From positions 3,968,001 through 4,032,000 of the forward strand of contig OX388313.1 in NCBI GenBank assembly GCA_947579605.1: DNA of 64,000 nt. Direction: 5' to 3'. This DNA is from Athripsodes cinereus (lineage: Eukaryota > Arthropoda > Insecta > Trichoptera > Leptoceridae). The position numbers and the translations under genes were made by a program. Below are positions 22,401 through 34,204 of this stretch, in pieces. The notes under the pieces are model-generated. The model did not search any database and was not told the DNA's origin. It saw only the letters and a program-made list of their open reading frames with translations. Within the stretch, counting starts at the first letter, position 1. Each line of letters starts with the position of its first letter.

Positions 22401-23035
22401 TCATAGATATATATAGATATACCGTAAATAAGGCACACCTCAATGCTGAATTTAAGATATTAATTAAGAAATATTTTATAAGTGATGTGTCACGAACGAT
22501 GGAATAGATGAGAAGTAATCATTCAACAAAATATTATGAAGGAAACTGTATAAAAAAACGTAAGACAAAAAAACGTCTAAAAAAGAAGAACGACAATATC
22601 TAATAATTTATATTAAAACACAAGCTAATTTGAATACATAAGTCATATTTGTAAGTTGTAAAAAGAGTAGAGAAAAAAAAACTTAATACTTGTGAGACAT
22701 TTGTGTGCCAAGATCACGTATTTTTTTATTCCCATCTGTGCTGTCGTAAAAATTCCTTATAAGACACTTAAATAATAATAAATTATAACATTGTTATCAT
22801 AATATTCAACAAAAAATAAATAAAAAATATAATCTTGAGAATCATTTCTTATATTAGCTCTAATTCTGACTTAACTCGGAGAATATCTACTAACCGTCAC
22901 TTTGTTGAAAAAGCTTTTTAATTATGTATAAACAATAAATCTCTAAACCTGTTTTTACAATTTTTATCCCTCAAATTAATTAACATGAATTTATTTAACT
23001 AGAGAGAAAAAAATGCTTTTGACCTAACAGTAGTA
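22401..23035. other. Non-coding DNA
   Basis: AT-rich; nothing was recognised before the LINE. Confidence 0.4.
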
Positions 23036-26015
23036 TTGTTACCCCCCATGATAGAGATATACAAGATACTCCATGGCCACTATAATTTTCCAGAACTGAA
23101 TACAATGTTCCAGTACAACCAAAATGTTCATCTGAAAGGGTGTGGTATTAAAGAAAGTGATGGAAGGATCGAGTTGTGGTCTGGTGTTCCAGATACACAA
23201 CACGCATGTCAAGGTGTGGGTGCTTTTTTATCGGAAAGAATGAGCGAATGTATGAAAGGGTATGAATGTGTAAGTTCCAGGCTAATCTGGATCCGTTTCA
23301 AAGTGGGGATGACTAGGATCTTACTCATAGTTGGGTATGGTCCTGGGAACGATGCCATAGAGACGGAAAAGGAAGAGTTCTGGTATGGCGTGAGAAAGAT
23401 TGCAGAAGATAAAAAAGAAAATGAAAGATTGATCTTGGCAGGTGATTTGAATGGATGGGTGGGTGTTAGGAGGAATGAACTTGAAAGTGTTTTGGGAATG
23501 AATGGAGACAGTAGAGTGAACGATAATGGCAAAAGAATAATTGACGTGTGCTTGGAGATGGACCTCTTTGTGGCGAATACCTTTTTCGCCCACAAGGAGA
23601 TCCACATGTATACCTGGGAGAGAGGGAATGAAAGATCGATGATTGACCTCGTGTGTGTGGACTCTCGTCTCAGGAAGGCGACCACGGATACTAGAGTGTA
23701 TCGAGGCGCTGAGCTGGAGACGGATCATTTTCTTGTCGTCTCAAGAATAAATCTATTCTCCGGTTGGCGTTCGAGAACACAAAAGTCCACGCCATCTATG
23801 AGATTGAGAGTTGAAAAACTGAAAGATGAGAGTGTAAGGAATGAATATGTAAAAACTGTGAATGAGAAGCTGAGTGCGAACGAAAAGAATGATCTAACGA
23901 TGAATGAAAGGTGGGATGTCTTAAAAAGTGTGCTTGTAGGAAGTGCAAAAGAAACATGTGGTGAAGCTAAAGTTGGACGTAAGAAAGGCGATGCATGGTG
24001 GGATAATGATGTGAAAGAAGCTACAGATAAGAAGAAGAATGCTTGGAAAGACTTACTGAGTGTGAAACAGTGTGACACATGTGAAAAAGAGCGAAAGAAA
24101 GAAGTTTACAAGACATGCAAGAAGGAAGTGCGTGAAGTTGTGAAAATGAAGAAAAAAATGCTTGAAGATGAAGAATGTAAGAAATTGTCTACGTATGCGA
24201 GTGAAAATATGAAGATTTTTTGGAAGGAAGTAAAACGAAAGAGGACGGGTTCAAGTATGAACAGTATGAAAGGGATAAAAGACAAGGATGGATGTGTGTT
24301 AGTGAATGATGAATGTGTGCTACAGAGATGGAAGGAATATTTCGAAGATCTGTTTGAATGTGATGGTACAAATGCAAATGAGTATGACGACAGTGAAAGC
24401 AGTGTGAATGAAAACGATATGATAGACATGAATGAGATTATGAATGCATTAAAAAGAGCGAAGTGCGGTAAAGCTGTAGGGTATGATTGTGTTGCCGTTG
24501 AGCTCATCAAGTCTGGTGGACCGGGGGTTCTCGCGTGGTGTTTGGAGCTTTTCAACGATTGTTGGAGAGAAGGTGTTACTCCAGAGGATTGGAGGAGGGC
24601 TATCATCTGCCCCCTGTACAAAGGGAAAGGCTCTAGACTTGAATGCGGGAGTTATCGGGCTATTAGCTTGCTGAGCTCAATAGGGAAACTGTATGGTAGA
24701 ATTTTGATTGAGAGAGTACGAAAGATAACTGAGTGTAAGATATGGGATGCGCAAGGAGCTTTTTTGAATGGCAGAGGGTGCACCGATCAGATCTTCTCCC
24801 TGCGAATGGTTATAGAGAAGTTTCTGGGTAAACACCAGAGGCTTTTTTGTGCGTTCGTGGATCTGGAGAAAGCATATGATCGAGTGGACCGTGAAAGGTT
24901 GTGGCGCGTGTTGTCGGAGTATGGGGTGAGCAGCCGGTTGATCCGCGCAATATCTTCACTTTACGTGGGAAGCTCCGCTTGCGTGAGGGTAAATAACACT
25001 CTCTCAGAGTGGTTTGTCCTCACCAAAGGAGTGAAGCAAGGTTGTGTCATGTCTCCGTGGCTGTTCAACCTATTCTTCGACTACTGTATGCGACCTGTGA
25101 AAGAGATGGATGTTGGTGTCGAGCTGAATGGGTTTCGGGTGAATGCATTGATGTACGCAGACGATTTGGTGTTAATGGCTGAGAGTGAAAGGGACTTACA
25201 AGAGATTGTTACGTGTGTGTATGATAGTTGCAATTTGAATGGTTTGAAAATGAATGTTATGAAGACGAAAGTTCTTGTTTTTGAAAGAGAGAATGAAAAA
25301 ACGATTTGCGAGATTAAAGTTGGTGACGAATGTTTGGAGCAAGTAAGTGAGTATGTATATTTGGGAAGTATGTTTACGAGGGATGGAAGATGCGATGGGG
25401 ACATTGAAAGAAGGAAAGTGGCCGGTGCTAGAGTAAACGGTGCACTTCGACCCATTGTCAGCAATGACAATGTGTCGAACATGGCTAAAATGCTGGTGCA
25501 CAATACCATTCTGGTACCGTCACTTACGTATGCAAGCGAGACATGGACGTGGTTGAAGAAGGACGAAAGTGGAATAAATGCAGTAGAGATGCGATCGTTG
25601 AGAAGAATGGTTGGTAAAACGCTGCGTGATAGAGTGAAGAATGAGTATATTAGAAGAATGAGCGGATGCAAGAAGAGTGTTGTGGACAGAATGCGCGTGA
25701 ATAAACTACGGTGGTTTGGGCATGTTGAACGAATGAACGAGGTAAGAATGACAAAGAGGATATACTTATCTGAAAGAAAGGGTGTGAGGAAACGCGGGCG
25801 TCCGAGAACCACGTGGCTTGATCACGTGGATCAAATTCTAAAGGACGGCCGCGTGTTGAGTAAGAGGAACCGACGTGCGTGTATGAGGAACTGTATGAAT
25901 GTGGAGGAAGCGAAGGAAGTGTGTAAAGATAGATCTGTTTGGCGTTCCGTTCTCTCTGCCTACCCCACTTGGGACATGGCGTGAGGGTATAATAGTATAA
26001 TAGTATAGTAGTATG
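23036..26015 (+). mobile_element. RTE-type non-LTR retrotransposon with an open 2.9-kb frame
   Basis: The frame is open from 23036 (first ATG 23048) to TGA at 25982, 982 codons. The endonuclease is partial: GDLNG near residue 136 and the catalytic TDHF near 229 are present, but the N-terminal QET motif is missing, so the copy is 5' truncated. Reverse transcriptase: GYDCVAVELIKSGG, PLYKGKG, SYRAISLLSS, FVDLEKAYDRV (first Asp near 609), KGVKQGC and YADD near 707-710. The C-terminus has LRWFGHVERMNE and SAYPTWDMA. The 3' end is a (ATAGT)n-type tail at 25985-26015. There are no internal stops or frameshifts, implying recent insertion. The first 33 residues look like another LINE's C-terminus. Confidence 0.92.
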
Positions 26016-26950
26016 GATTTTGACAACTAATGGAGACGGCATGTAAAAAAGATAGGAGAGTGAAATAACATTAATTGTCGTTTCTCTGTTTTTGTCAGAT
26101 GAAACAGAATTATGTTTATTTTCTGTTTATAAAAGAAATTATTTAATTATATTTAAGTGTTTATTAATTAATGTTATAAAAATGGAAAGAAAAACTGCAA
26201 TTTTTTTTTCAAATATGTGGAATCGTCATGTGACAAAAAAACACAAATGTGGTTATAATAAACTCAATATGTCCAAAGGACAATGTGAAATATATTTTTT
26301 CAGAAGACATAATATATTGTATTTACATAATTATATGTATGCGGGGGAAAGAGATATACCTATTTTAAAATTATTATTTCAAAATATGTAAACATGATTG
26401 TCTCAATTTTTGCTGGTTAGGTACTCAAATTTCAAACCATATCGTGCTGATATACGCAGACGCAATAGAAACAGCTGATGACAGTTCTCAATTTAAAAAA
26501 ATCTACTATTTAAATTTCGATCATTCGATTTGTTGTGCACTGTTTAATATTATTGTCAATAGATTACTGAATAATAATAGCAATATTGAGTAAGTAACAG
26601 TAACTGCTACTAACTGTCACTACTACTAATATTAATTATTTTAAATTGCTATTGCTACCGACAACGGCACTTTATTCATTCACTCATTCAATACTAATTG
26701 TGATATTTATTTATTACCATTAATTTCTCATAATATAATCTATATAGTGCATTGAGACGAGCGGTGGTTCACAGTTGAAATGATTAATAGTATACAGTAT
26801 ATCGCTATTTATTAGTTGATAATTATTATCGAGTGATTTGTAGAAGTGAACAAAGCGTTGATAAATATGTTATATAAACCATCATGACATTTTGCTAAAG
26901 TGGGGTAGCCACTAAACTTACAACAATAAATTAAAATGTAGATTTATCTT
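26016..26950. other. Non-coding DNA
   Basis: A possible Rep-A end relic (minus) lies at 26878-26920 (ACCATCATGAC, AAGTGGGGTAGCC). Otherwise nothing was recognised. Confidence 0.4.
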
Positions 26951-27370
26951 ATTTTAACTCATGAAACAACTGTTGTTAAAAACTGCGTCAAGTTGTTTGG
27001 TAATTCTCCAGATGGGACATGAACTCACGACCCATCCTTTTTAACATGTGAAACTACTGTTGTAAAAAACAGCGTCAAGTTATTTGGTAATTCTCCAGAT
27101 GGGACATGAACTCACAACCCATCCTTTTTAACGCATGAAACTACTGTTGTAAAAACAGCGCCAAGTTATTTGGTAATTCTTCAGATGGGACATGAACTCA
27201 CAACCCATCCTTTTTAACACATGAAACAACTGTTTTGAACTCACGACCTATCCTTTTTAACGCATGAAACTAGTGTTGCAAAAAACAGCGTCAAGTTATT
27301 TGGTAGTCCTCCAGATGGGACATGAACTCGCAACCCATCCTTTTTTTAACGCATGAAACAACTGTTTCGT
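26951..27370. repeat. Satellite of 86-89-bp units, five to six copies
   Basis: TTAAC-CATGAAAC openings recur at 26953, 27041, 27128, 27214, 27257 and 27346, giving steps of 88, 87, 86, 43 and 89 bp. Each unit holds CAGCGTCAAGTTATTTGGTA and CCAGATGGGACATGAACTCA. One unit lost about half its length. Confidence 0.92.
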
Positions 27371-29827
27371 TTTCGTATTTTGCTTTTTTTAATAAATAAT
27401 TTTTCATAAATGTTCTCTGCTTTAGTATCTCGTTATGAAGAAACATGATCCTAACCTGTCTACAACTTCTTGCACCCCTTTCAGACAGATACCTACTCAG
27501 TCGGTAATATCCTTAAATCGCGAAGGTCGTATCGCAGACCATGCACTCTGTCTCACTTTATCATTTTTTTTATAATAAAAAAGACTGCTTTAATAATTTG
27601 CGTATCCTAGAAAAACTCATAATTAGCCGATAAATATTTTTGTCATTACCGTCACATCATTCATCATCTCCCACGAACGGGGAAACCCGTAAATTCACTT
27701 TACACAATGGTTCAAACATCAATTTTTACAATGTATCATAAAATTTTAAGATATATAGTATAATGTACAGAGTGCAAGTTTATTCAACATAAGTTAATTG
27801 ATACAGTCTGATCCTACAGTTATTGATAGTTTCAATTATCCATTACCAATATTTAATACTTCCAACTAACACTGATATAAAAAAAGCAAACAGACAGTTC
27901 TCTTCATGTGATGTAATAGATTATGATGTTCAGTTTGAGTAATATACCCCATCGCTGAATTTGAGATTTTAAATGTATGTATAAGGTACGACTAAATCAA
28001 AAGGAGATAATTCTTTTTAAGAAATGATCAGTAATATAAGATTCAACAAAACTCAAAAATATTACACACACGCAATTTTAAAATGAATTCTGTATTTCTG
28101 TTAGATTCTTAAAACGAAATTGTGTGGTAATTCTTTGCCTATTTCAAAATGATTACACGAAAAACAACCAATCCATGAAAATGCGCTTTGAAATAAGACC
28201 TCTAACGTTAAACGATTTGAAAGCTGTAATATTTCCACAACACGTTTCAAAGTTTGGTTGCTTATTGCATAAAAACAGTAACTTCATATACATACATAGA
28301 TACGGAAGTGCATTTCGAGATTGTTTTATCTATGGAGAAGAGACAACAATAAAATTATTATCTACGACTATGACACAGAATAATATAGGTGAGTAGGTAC
28401 CTTCATATAATAATAATATTGCACTATATGCGCAAATCTGCGCGCGCATACGTAAACATACACTATGTATGTACACACATACACAAGAATAAGAATGCGT
28501 GTTTTATCTTTATTGTAGGTATTATGTATTATATTATTGTAATAAGTTTGTATTTTCATTATTAAACATAACCCCTTTAAATTAAAACCGCAGTATAAAT
28601 TAATTAACTTTATAATATAAAATGTTTGCTAATGCGACTATATTCACGCTGTTTCAAATAATAAATGCAGCGAGTATTCGCTTTTCAAAAACGTTCGGTT
28701 TTCAAAACAACTTTTCACAGCATGTCATATTTAACTACTATGAAGACACGTTCTTTTTTTCAAATGTTCAAAAATAAACTACAGAGATATTTTGCGAACT
28801 ATCAATGAAAATATTTCTTCGTTTTATATCCGTGAACATTTAAAATTTTCTCATTGTTATCACAGTTTGAATAAAATTTTCACAATTTAAAATGATTTAA
28901 AAATGTTTAACAATACAATTTTATTATTCATAATTCATTCCGTGCAGTGAGTTATTTATTAAAAAGAAACGTTTTAGCTGTTCTTTTTTCAAACTTTTAA
29001 CATCAGTACTTCATACTATAAGATCACGCATGCAAAAGAATAATACGTTCTATTTACAAAACACTTTAACTGAAATTCCGTTTTTAAAATTGGAATACAT
29101 TAAGATAAGAGAGGAAATTCAAACTACGAACATAGAACGGAATGAAAGAGAAAGAGAGAGAGACGTGTATTATGATTAATGAAGGAACGGACGAACGTGT
29201 GCGTAAGAAGTTTAAAATATTCATGCGAGTTATTTCGTGAGAGAACGCAACTTGTATTTTAAAAATGGAACTATTATTATTCAAATTAAAAACGTTCAAA
29301 TTTGATGTTCTGAAAAGTTTTTAAAACCGATTCAGTATTATTATTCGAAGACTGTTTTTGAAAGTGTCACTGCGCATGCTTAGTCAGTGGGTAGGTATAT
29401 AAATATTTCAAAATAATACATAACCTATACCAATACTGTCACAGTTAGTAGGGGAATCACTTTATAAACACGGCCGGCTGAAACTTTATCGAATTTCAAT
29501 TTCATTTCCTGAAAAAACGTGTTTATCGATCGGAAAAATTAGATATCGCAAATTGTACAACTCGAATTCAACACAACAAATAATAATAATGACATCAACA
29601 AACGAGATACGGAAGTTTTTTTTGCAGGAAATAAACAAAACTTTTTTCAACGGTTCACTTTAACGTGCGGCTCGTTTTCCCACGTGGAAAATCTCTTCGC
29701 GAAACTTATTATACGATAAGCACGCTTATTTGAACTTGATATTTTTTCGTTCGCATTACTTAGATTTTTGTTTAAAAGTTTTTCAATTTTTTTTTTTAAT
29801 TTGTTATTGATAAAAGTTTTTAAATAC
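27371..29827. other. Non-coding DNA, presumed Musashi intron 2
   Basis: An 85-codon plus-strand frame (28130-28396) ends at a GTGAGT-like donor but matches nothing I know. Several TCAAA/AACGTT-rich stretches at 28660-29350 show no repeat structure. No RRM exon was found. Confidence 0.45.
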
Positions 29828-29868
29828 CTGGACTAGTCTGCCAACTGAGTCCTCCGACGAACATCTTC
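29828..29868 (-). CDS. msi/Rbp6: Musashi-family gene, coding exon 2 (41-nt micro-exon)
   Basis: The exon is bounded by TTGCAG and GTATTT. It encodes strand beta-1 and RNP2 of RRM1 (KMFVGG) followed by the family signature LSWQTSP. The phase 2 acceptor and phase 1 donor leave a G to begin the next codon, as expected for the following Glu/Asp/Gly of Musashi proteins. Confidence 0.87.
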
Positions 29869-30120
29869 CTGCAATCAGAAGAGTGGATGGTTAAACGGTG
29901 TGCTGAAGGGGTGGTATGAGGAGGGACCACGTGCCTTTCAGGGAGGCACCGGTCACCCCCCTCAACATTGGGGTAGGTTGCACTACTGAATGACGATAGA
30001 TCCATCGAGGAATTGAAGGTGTTGATGAAGATCAGCAGGATCTATTATAATAACATAAACATACCCTGGATCGTTAGGGACTTCAGCAGGGGAGCCTGAA
30101 TCCTGGCTCTGGGTTTCCAT
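29828..30120 (-). CDS. msi/Rbp6: Musashi-family RNA-binding protein, first two coding exons (partial)
   Basis: Musashi proteins are RNA-binding translational regulators with two RRMs. Exon 1 (30120-30065) reads METQSQDSGSPAEVPNDP plus two bases; the donor is GTATGT. Exon 2 (29868-29828, acceptor TTGCAG) supplies one base and then KMFVGGLSWQTSP plus one base, with donor GTATTT. The join gives NDPGKMFVGGLSWQTSP, matching the N-terminus of human MSI2 (HDPGKMFIGGLSWQTSP), including RNP2 of RRM1. Rbp6 or msi cannot be told apart from 31 residues. The rest of RRM1, RRM2 and the C-terminus are not recognised below 29828, so the second intron is probably at least 29.8 kb. Intron 1 is only 196 nt. Confidence 0.87.
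30065..30120 (-). CDS. msi/Rbp6: Musashi-family gene, coding exon 1
   Basis: The exon has an ATG start and 18 codons plus two bases, ending CCAGG before donor GTATGT. It begins MET like vertebrate MSI1 and ends in the conserved DPG. The GC-rich stretch at 30225-30345 immediately upstream fits a 5' untranslated or promoter region. Confidence 0.85.
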
Positions 30121-30500
30121 GGTATTATTATTATTTATTTTTCTTGAGAGGTTAAATTAGTACACACAGTAACACCACAACTACTATTGCAAAACTCGAC
30201 ACACTACTACGCTACTATGACTACCGGGAAACTGAGACGGCTAAACGGCGGCTTTACTAGCTGACTACCGGCACGATACTGGCGGGCGGTATAGCGCCGT
30301 AGTGCGCGCGCAATTAATAATTCCCCTCTGCCCGCCTCGATGCAACTACTATTACTTCTACAATACATTGATAACAATAACATCAAACCACGAGACATCA
30401 TTATATTATTATCCGTCATCTTACATAACATCCAACAGCGAAATATTCGTCACTAAATTGCGAATCTAATCATCTTTTTAGAATGGGGCGTCTCTAACCC
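30121..30500 (-). promoter_or_regulatory. Putative promoter/5' UTR of the Musashi-family gene
   Basis: This is the most GC-rich non-repeat stretch in the area (notably 30225-30345, with GCGGGCGG and GCGCGCGC runs), lying directly upstream of the ATG. Its position and composition suggest the 5' UTR and core promoter. No TATA box or initiator was assigned. Confidence 0.4.
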
Positions 30501-31044
30501 TTATTGCGGCGTCCGCGAGAGCCTTCGCAGAACATCCCTTCTACTTCTACTTTTACAACAAATTCCCATCATCCCCCAACTGAAATTCATAAGTATATAT
30601 TTATAAAAATATATACATATAGATTATCCATACACATACACATATTTATATATTTATAGTCTCTCTGCCTCTCACTCTCTCTTTTACAGAATTGTTATTA
30701 GTATTCGCTATCCATGTGTTCGCTACACATTTACTACTACTACTGCTGTGTCACTAATACTAACGCAGTTCACGTGGTTACATGGTTGTAACAACGAAAT
30801 ACAATAATTCATTCATTATTATTATATTATTAGTATCTACCCATACCTATATGTATATATACTACTTCATAGACACTCTATTAGAATTACAAGTCCCATG
30901 GTAATATACATATAATTTACGTCATGCTATAATATACTATTTGTATAAATATTTTTTTTTCTGAAAAAAAAATATTGTGGCTGTAGGAAAAACTGTCGAC
31001 AAATTTAAATATTAAAAAATGTACAGATAGCCAATACTTCTAAT
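30501..31044. other. Non-coding DNA
   Basis: TA-rich microsatellite-like stretch at 30595-30660; nothing else was recognised. Confidence 0.4.
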
Positions 31045-31170
31045 ACTACTATTAATACTATACCATCATGGCATATCCCACACAAGTGGGGTAGCCTGCA
31101 GGCTTACTGCTCATAACAAAAATGGAATTGGGCATAAAGGGGACAATCTGTATCTTAATTAAATGCAGTA
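31045..31170 (-). repeat. Rep-A 3' end
   Basis: TACTATACCATCATGGCATA and CCCACACAAGTGGGGTAGCC followed by TGCAGGCTTACTGCTCATAA reverse the Rep-A end. Confidence 0.75.
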
Positions 31171-32014
31171 AGTCATGTGTATATGAGTGATTTGGGATAA
31201 AAACTGGACAAATCAAAAAATGGCATTATTTTTTTGATGAAATGCTGAAATGTTCGTAGTGTTGAGTTTTATGAAACTACATTATCTTAAGCAGTCGAAT
31301 TCTATGAAATTTATGTGAAAATAAGTGAAAAAAATCGAAGTCAAAAGAAAATGAAGGAAAACGGTCAAAATTCAATTACTTTTTAAAATCCTTTGACATG
31401 GCAAATCTATCCCAAGCCATTCAATAAGGTTATACGTCCCATACAAAATAATTCATTCAAGACGGGAAGCTTAATTTAAATAATTATTGGAAAATTATAA
31501 AGTAAATAATTTTATATACACAAATTGTATTTGCGTATCGTTCGTTGTCAGCTGATTTTTGACAGTTATGTAGATATTTACTTGTATTCAACAAACGTAA
31601 CTGTACTAGACTTGATCAAACGTATGTAGACAACATAAAGTAAGTAGGTACGTATTACAAATTTGAATATAACTCCTGATTAGATACTAACATATAAGCA
31701 ATGAAAAGTTTTTCCGAGTTGCGCCTGATTTTATATAACTTCTGTAGCATGCTACTGATAAGGAAAATGAAAAATTATGTAAATTGTACAAGTCAATACG
31801 AATGATTGCCGGTAATAAAAAAAAATAAAAAAAATAAAAATACCTACTTAAATTACAGCGGTGCCTTCCACAATTGAGGAAAACATCGAGATTATGAAAT
31901 ATTTCAAATTCCTATACTAAATTAATAATCTGGCAACGGGGAGATGTAAATTTGTAAAGTCAGATTAATGAACTTTTTTACTACGAATGCAGACTAATAT
32001 AAAGTGTAGTCTGC
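31171..32014. other. Non-coding DNA
   Basis: Nothing was recognised. Confidence 0.4.
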
Positions 32015-32155
32015 TACATTGGGTTAGTTGGAAGGGATCGCGTATTTGCGATAATATTTATATTAAGTATATTGATTATATTTTATTTGACTGTATTTTT
32101 CTATAAAATTGTATGTAGATATTGTGATCAATGTGCAGGAAAGAATAAATAAATC
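32015..32155 (+). mobile_element. LINE 3' tail, family T
   Basis: TTGGGTTAGTTGGAAGGGAT, CGCGTATTTGCGATAA, TATTGATTATATTTTATTTG, GATCAATGTGCAGGAAAGAA and TAAATAAAT. Confidence 0.8.
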
Positions 32156-32344
32156 ATTTACGTACAAAAATAAACTAATTTTTCCAGCGTATCACAATGC
32201 ATTTTTGCAGAGTAGGTACGTATTCATTATTGTATTGGTGTGAATTCAATTGGGGCTAAAACTAACAGTTTTCCTGAAAATTGCGTCGTAAGACTTACAT
32301 AAATTTTACCTAAGGTAAAAAGGTTACTTTTTTTTCTTTCTTAT

Positions 32345-32540
32345 TTTTTTTTTTCTTATTAAAAGATATATCTGGGTTTTGTTTGTTATAAACCCAAATA
32401 CAACCTTATACACCTTTCACAGTAAGCTACTAAAAGCTTGTGTCGTGAAAGGGGAGTTTGCCGGCACCTGGTATCGAACCACCGACCCCATGTTCACGAG
32501 GCCGAGACTCTACCTCCAGGCTACCGACGAACTCAAAAAT
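32345..32540 (-). mobile_element. SINE-1, full length
   Basis: Reverse strand: TCGTCGGTAGCCTGGAGGTA (A box), GGTCGGTGGTTCGATACCAG (B box), GTGCCGGCAAACTCCCCTTT, CACGACACAAGCTTTTAG, GGTGTATAAGGTTGTATTTG and an A/T-rich end. It is the reference copy of this tRNA-derived family, about 180 bp. Confidence 0.85.
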
Positions 32541-33764
32541 ATATATATTTTTAATAAAAATATATATACTTTGAAATATATATATTTTTTAAATTTGCCA
32601 CCTCCTCTCAACGCCCTAGCTAATGTTAAATTAAATTCTGCTAGAAACGTCGGGCAAAAGCCAGCGCTATTTTAAAGATCAAATAAAAAATGTTTTTTAA
32701 AACTACTGTACGTCGAGTATCCAAAAACGATTCGTGTATGCATACGAGACTAATATGCCCTGCGAAAACACGTTTCCAAACATACTTTTCTTCTCTTTAT
32801 TTATATTTATTTACTTCTCTCTATCTAAAGCAGCACGGTATCTCCTAAAAGTGTGATATCCAGTGGAGAAACTTCATTTAATGGATGTTGAAATGGTTAT
32901 TTCCGTGCCATAAAAAGACTTTTTAAAAAATCATAAATAGAAAAAGTAATGCAGTCAACACAAGGAGTGCTTTAATCATTTTTATATATCAGGCAATCAT
33001 AAGAGACAGATGGTATAAAATTATTTTATTGTGTCTGTGTCGTCATAATATCTAAAAACATTAAAATACGCATTATGACTTATCGCTGCCGAAGTCATAA
33101 AATCTTTGATCGCTGCTTTGTTTTTAATTATCAGGAGACTATAACAGCTATAGATATATTACTACGTTACGCAAAACGATGTTTCATAACAAAGTAACGT
33201 CTTGCTTTTATGTTCTCCTAATATTACTTATGGGTTTTACCATTATTTTATTTCATTTTTTTTACAAACAAGATTAATTTTGTGATAACCGGATAACTAT
33301 GAAATGAAAGACAGCTTAAAAATAAAGGATCGTCAAACTGCGGACCTCGGCCTCTTTTTTGTGGTCCGCAACGCTTTTTCTTAAAACTACGAATTTAAGT
33401 GTACGAAAATATTCTTATACGTTTTATACTTTTCGGAAAATAATTCTTAAACAAATCCGGGGAGATCGCAAAATATTTCAAATTCCTACACAATTTTCAA
33501 GTTCTGGCGACGAGGGTTATAAAGTTGAAGTGCAAGGGAAATCATTACATTTTGAAATTTGAGACCTATCCTCGCTTATTCAAAATTGGCAACACTCAGT
33601 GTTGTGCCCAGTCTGGGCGACATACCTAAATACGAACACTGAATGTACAAAATAACATTCAATTTGTAATTATTAATGACAAGCGGTCCGCACTGGCTTC
33701 ACACGGGTAGATAGGTATTTAAAAAAAATAGTTTTAGTAAGGATCCCTAATTTATTTGAAAATA
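32541..33764. other. Non-coding DNA
   Basis: 33335-33370 and 33680-33710 carry CGGACC / GGTCCGCA words that may be worn termini of a DNA transposon. No gene was seen. Confidence 0.35.
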
Positions 33765-33905
33765 TAATATAGCCTATATCACCCGGGGATAGTGTAGCTT
33801 CCCAATAGTGAAAGAATTTTTCAAATCGGTTCAGTAGTTTCGGAGCTTATTCAATGCAAACAATCAAATCTTTCCTCTTTATAATACTAGTAGGTATAGA
33901 TAATT
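33765..33905 (+). mobile_element. Insect dispersed repeat tail
   Basis: CACCCGGGGATAGTGTAGCT, TCAAATCGGTTCAGTAGTTT and TTATAATACTAGTAGGTATA are the familiar end of a dispersed repeat widespread in moth genomes; class not assigned. Confidence 0.55.
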
Positions 33906-34072
33906 GTGAGTTAAAACTTTTATCTATACTTTTTTATAAGAAAACCCTTGAAGTTTTTTTCTCAATTCATCATAATTATGAACTTTTTAAACATTTTATT
34001 CGGGCATATCTACCTACTTACCCACAAAACGATTTCTAAATATCAAAGAAATTATAATGATATAATTTTAAT

Positions 34073-34203
34073 TTAGGTTGGTCAGAAGAAATCGCCCCTG
34101 TGCGATAAACTCCCTCTCTGTAGGTATTTAACTTGAATTACAACTGTACATTACTAACAATTTCTTTGACATCGTTAGTAATTAATGAACAGTAAAGAAT
34201 AAA
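34073..34203 (+). mobile_element. LINE 3' tail, family T
   Basis: TTAGGTTGGTCAGAAGAAAT, GTGCGATAAACTCCC and AATTAATGAACAGTAAAGAA; it abuts the TIR element that follows. Confidence 0.7.
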
Positions 34204-34204
34204 T

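Noticed and set aside
25081..25812. 243-codon minus-strand frame
   Set aside because: It lies antisense to the intact RTE reverse transcriptase frame and reflects its codon composition; the same applies to the shadow frames at 23209-24621.
28130..28396. 85-codon frame ending at a GTGAGT-like donor
   Set aside because: No recognisable domain, no supporting neighbour exon, and chance frames of this size are expected in 64 kb.
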